Part shown: positions 61,560 through 64,000 of the stretch, one piece after another
Position numbering within the stretch: the stretch's first letter is position 1
Layout of the letters: each line of letters opens with the position of its first letter
From: Deroplatys truncata
Taxonomy: Eukaryota > Arthropoda > Insecta > Mantodea > Mantidae
Direction of reading: 5' to 3'
DNA: 64,000 bases
Assembly: GCA_030765065.1 (NCBI GenBank)
Contig: CM060990.1
Location: forward strand, 457,024,321-457,088,320
Program-made: the position numbers and the translations under genes
Notes under the pieces: generated by a model
The model's database searches: none
What the model was told of the DNA's origin: nothing
What the model saw: the letters and a program-made list of their open reading frames with translations, nothing else

Positions 61560-64000
61560 CTTCTCTGTCAACTGTAGTTGAATTGAAATCCTTAGATTTA
61601 CTTTATTACTCTTCCATAATCCAATAATCTACTCTCTAAAACATTAACGACACTGATACAGTGTAGATGTGCTTCTTAAGAGGTCTACAACTTAGCATTG
61701 GCTACTTATTCACAATTACTATCTACTGATGTGTAATCCTTAGCTGTGGTATTAAGCATCGAGTCATTATTAACACATACCAGCTCTAAGTCAATACTAA
61801 GAAAATTCGCTTACTTTAGGTATAGTTTTACAAAAATTATGCTATACCATTAAATATCCATTTAAAAGCGAATTTAAAGTAGACTATAGATAGTTTAAAT
61901 CAAGCGTGCTGACGTTAGGAATTCTTGCATTCCCTGCGAGTTGCCAATTTAGAATGTTGTACCGACAATTCACTGGAATGAAACTTTAAGTTCTCTAATT
62001 GAAATTTTAATTCCTTCGATGTTTTTAACAACTGAACCTTTTCAAGGCGATGTTATGAATGCACATAAATCATAGTATGTTACGTTATTGAGTAACATCG
62101 CAAACTGATGCTTTATGTATAGAGTCATTCGTATGTTAAGAACTACATTAAAATTACGAAAAATCGTAATTCCAAAAACGAAACAAAATATCGTTATACC
62201 GTTTTAAGGTTTTGTTTGTTTTGTTTTTGCCCAAGTCATGTAAACGAAGCCCAATAGTCAACTGGTTAAAAACCTTCCACATGTAATACTAGAAATAATT
62301 CATACTATATTGGACTTCTGTTAACACCAAAGCCATCTAGTGAGAACGTAACTCTTTGCACAGATAGATAAAAGAAGTGACTAGCGAGGTCTTACATTGA
62401 TGCATAGTTAGCTCTTCGTTTGTGTTGTGCCGGAAACCTAAATATGACTACATCGTTTTCTTTTATTTTTTTCATATGTTTCCACTGCCTAAAATTAAAA
62501 CAAAGTTATAATGATAAACCCTAGTCTTACGTTAAACCATTGATTTGCTACTATTTTAACCATTGAGAAATATTGTCTCCATTAGAAGGGCGCCATATTC
62601 AGTTTCGTTGACTCAAAATATCATATCATGTGAAAATATATTTACGAGATTTTAGAAGATAATGAGTAAAGAATACAAAGGAAATTGAGGAGAGAAGATA
62701 ATCACTATTCATATATTAATATGTATACACACCTGGGAGTAGCAATTGCTGTGCGAGATTATCATCACTACGGAAATTCAGCTCTCTTGCGATATGCAAG
62801 GGATATCTCATCATGCACAATTTCCGAAAAACATATATCTACAGTAGGAAACAATAACGGATACAGGGGTTGGAACGCTATTGCAGCATATCCGTATATA
62901 CAGCGCAATTATTAGCGGCATATGTTAGGCATATTAATATTTATAGGATATCTGGAAATGTAATGGATACCTTAGTTATTAGCAATTTAAAAACTCCCGA
63001 GTTAGTGAGAGAGCCATAAAGTTAAAATAGGCCCAATTGAAAAAAACAACATAATATATGCAATTACAGAGGTTATTACAATGTAATTATCACAATGTTT
63101 TGTATGCAAATTGTACTTTCCTTTCAAATCTAGCCACACACGAGTATTCGCTTGAAAATGCAGCTCTATAGTTCTTAAGAGTTGTTCGTAAAATACATTT
63201 TATATTCAATACTGCAAAAACTGTAAGTGCAACGTAAATTTGTTTGATAACCGGCATAGTAAATTTAAAAAAAATACAAATAAAACTTACTTTTAGTTTT
63301 TCACCATGTTTATATATTTCCAGCTATGTTAAAGTGGTTAATTTTGGGGTACCTTCTGAGAAATAATTTTAAAGTAGAACAAGAGACATCTTCTCCAAGC
63401 AGATAATTTCAGGACGTGCGTTTCAATACCCTTCACTATACACGTCATATTTGCTAGGTGTTTGCTTTGTGGGGAGGTGCAGACAGGGAAGTGAGAAATG
63501 TGCTACCTCCATATATGCGGTTGACCGAAATATACGGACTAAAGACAAAGAAGAAGCGTTCCCAAAAGACACGCTTATAGTACTCACTCCTCTCTGGGAT
63601 ATCATAGACAAACCGAATAAAGAACACAAGCTCAAAACGCTGTCACGGCAGGTGTTTGGTAAAATGGATTTGAAGGCACAATAGCTGTGATACCGTAGTT
63701 ATTGACAGGAAGATGCAAACAGTTAAATAAAGAAATAATAGTGGGATAGAGAAATATTTGCAATAAATAATTTCTGTATATTATTAACACAATGGATAAT
63801 ATAATAAACTTGAGTTAAAATATTGGTCTGTATAAAAAGCTTAATAGCGAGTCAGGTTAAGCAAAGGCATTAGAACAGCCGAGAAACGAACGCATTAGCA
63901 TAAAAGTTCCTGGAATGCAGTTAGGATTGGGTTCTGTACGTTTGAACAGTCGCATAGACAGAAATTCTGCAAATTAAAAAGGGAATGAAATCCTGATATT
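61560..64000. other. AT-rich, no gene recognised
   Basis: Short frames only. The longest (about 63451-63684) has no ATG near its start and no motif. Confidence 0.5.

Noticed and set aside
63451..63684. 77-codon frame with KEEAFPKDTLIVLTPLWD
   Set aside because: Looks slightly protein-like, but begins without ATG and matches nothing I recognise.

Overview
The window is animal nuclear DNA, most likely from an arthropod and probably an insect. It is AT-rich and intron-containing. It holds Jockey-like and other LINE remnants, tRNA-derived SINEs, mariner/Tc1, hAT and tyrosine-recombinase elements, and an uncharacterised multi-copy protein family that I associate with arthropod genomes. I see no intact host gene and no rRNA, CRISPR array or bacterial operon. 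Nearly everything recognisable is mobile or virus-derived, and most of it is broken.

The outstanding object is a 16.5 kb element at 10956-27492. It begins 5'-AGTAGG, ends CCTACT-3', and is flanked on both sides by the 6-bp direct repeat GACATT (10950-10955 and 27493-27498). These are the hallmarks of Maverick/Polinton-type (adintovirus-like) integration. Its architecture is unusual: the terminal inverted repeats are about 7 kb each (10956-18027 and 20700-27492) and enclose only 2.7 kb of unique DNA. Each arm carries, from the outside in: subterminal repeats, an octamer-containing segment, repeats with tRNA B-box-like motifs, CA-rich DNA, a compact promoter (GAGA tract, NRF1-like site, E-box, TATA), a short spliced gene of unknown function, and a convergent remnant resembling a double-jelly-roll capsid gene. 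The unique centre holds a broken phospholipase-A2/pX-like minor virion gene on the minus strand and a BED-finger-like gene on the plus strand. They are divergent and separated by about 27 copies of a 21-bp minisatellite. I find no polymerase B, integrase or packaging ATPase, so the copy looks non-autonomous. Both arms share several of the same lesions yet differ at scattered sites, at one extra frameshift, and by a 267-bp (CTAT)n expansion found only in the left arm.

Left flank (1-10.9 kb): a Jockey-like gag fragment at the edge, a decayed two-ORF LINE on the minus strand (about 2.95-6.83 kb) with an in-frame 111-bp triplication, and a FLYWCH-type zinc-finger pseudogene. Right flank (27.5-64 kb): a transposase relic; a LINE interrupted by a tyrosine-recombinase element; a diverged dispersed repeat family interrupted by a SINE; several Tc1/mariner-superfamily relics of different lineages; a hAT relic; a decayed copy of an uncharacterised arthropod repeat-family protein; a foldback element; and a 1,274-bp mariner with matching terminal repeats and TA duplications. 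The intervening AT-rich stretches show nothing I can support as genic.
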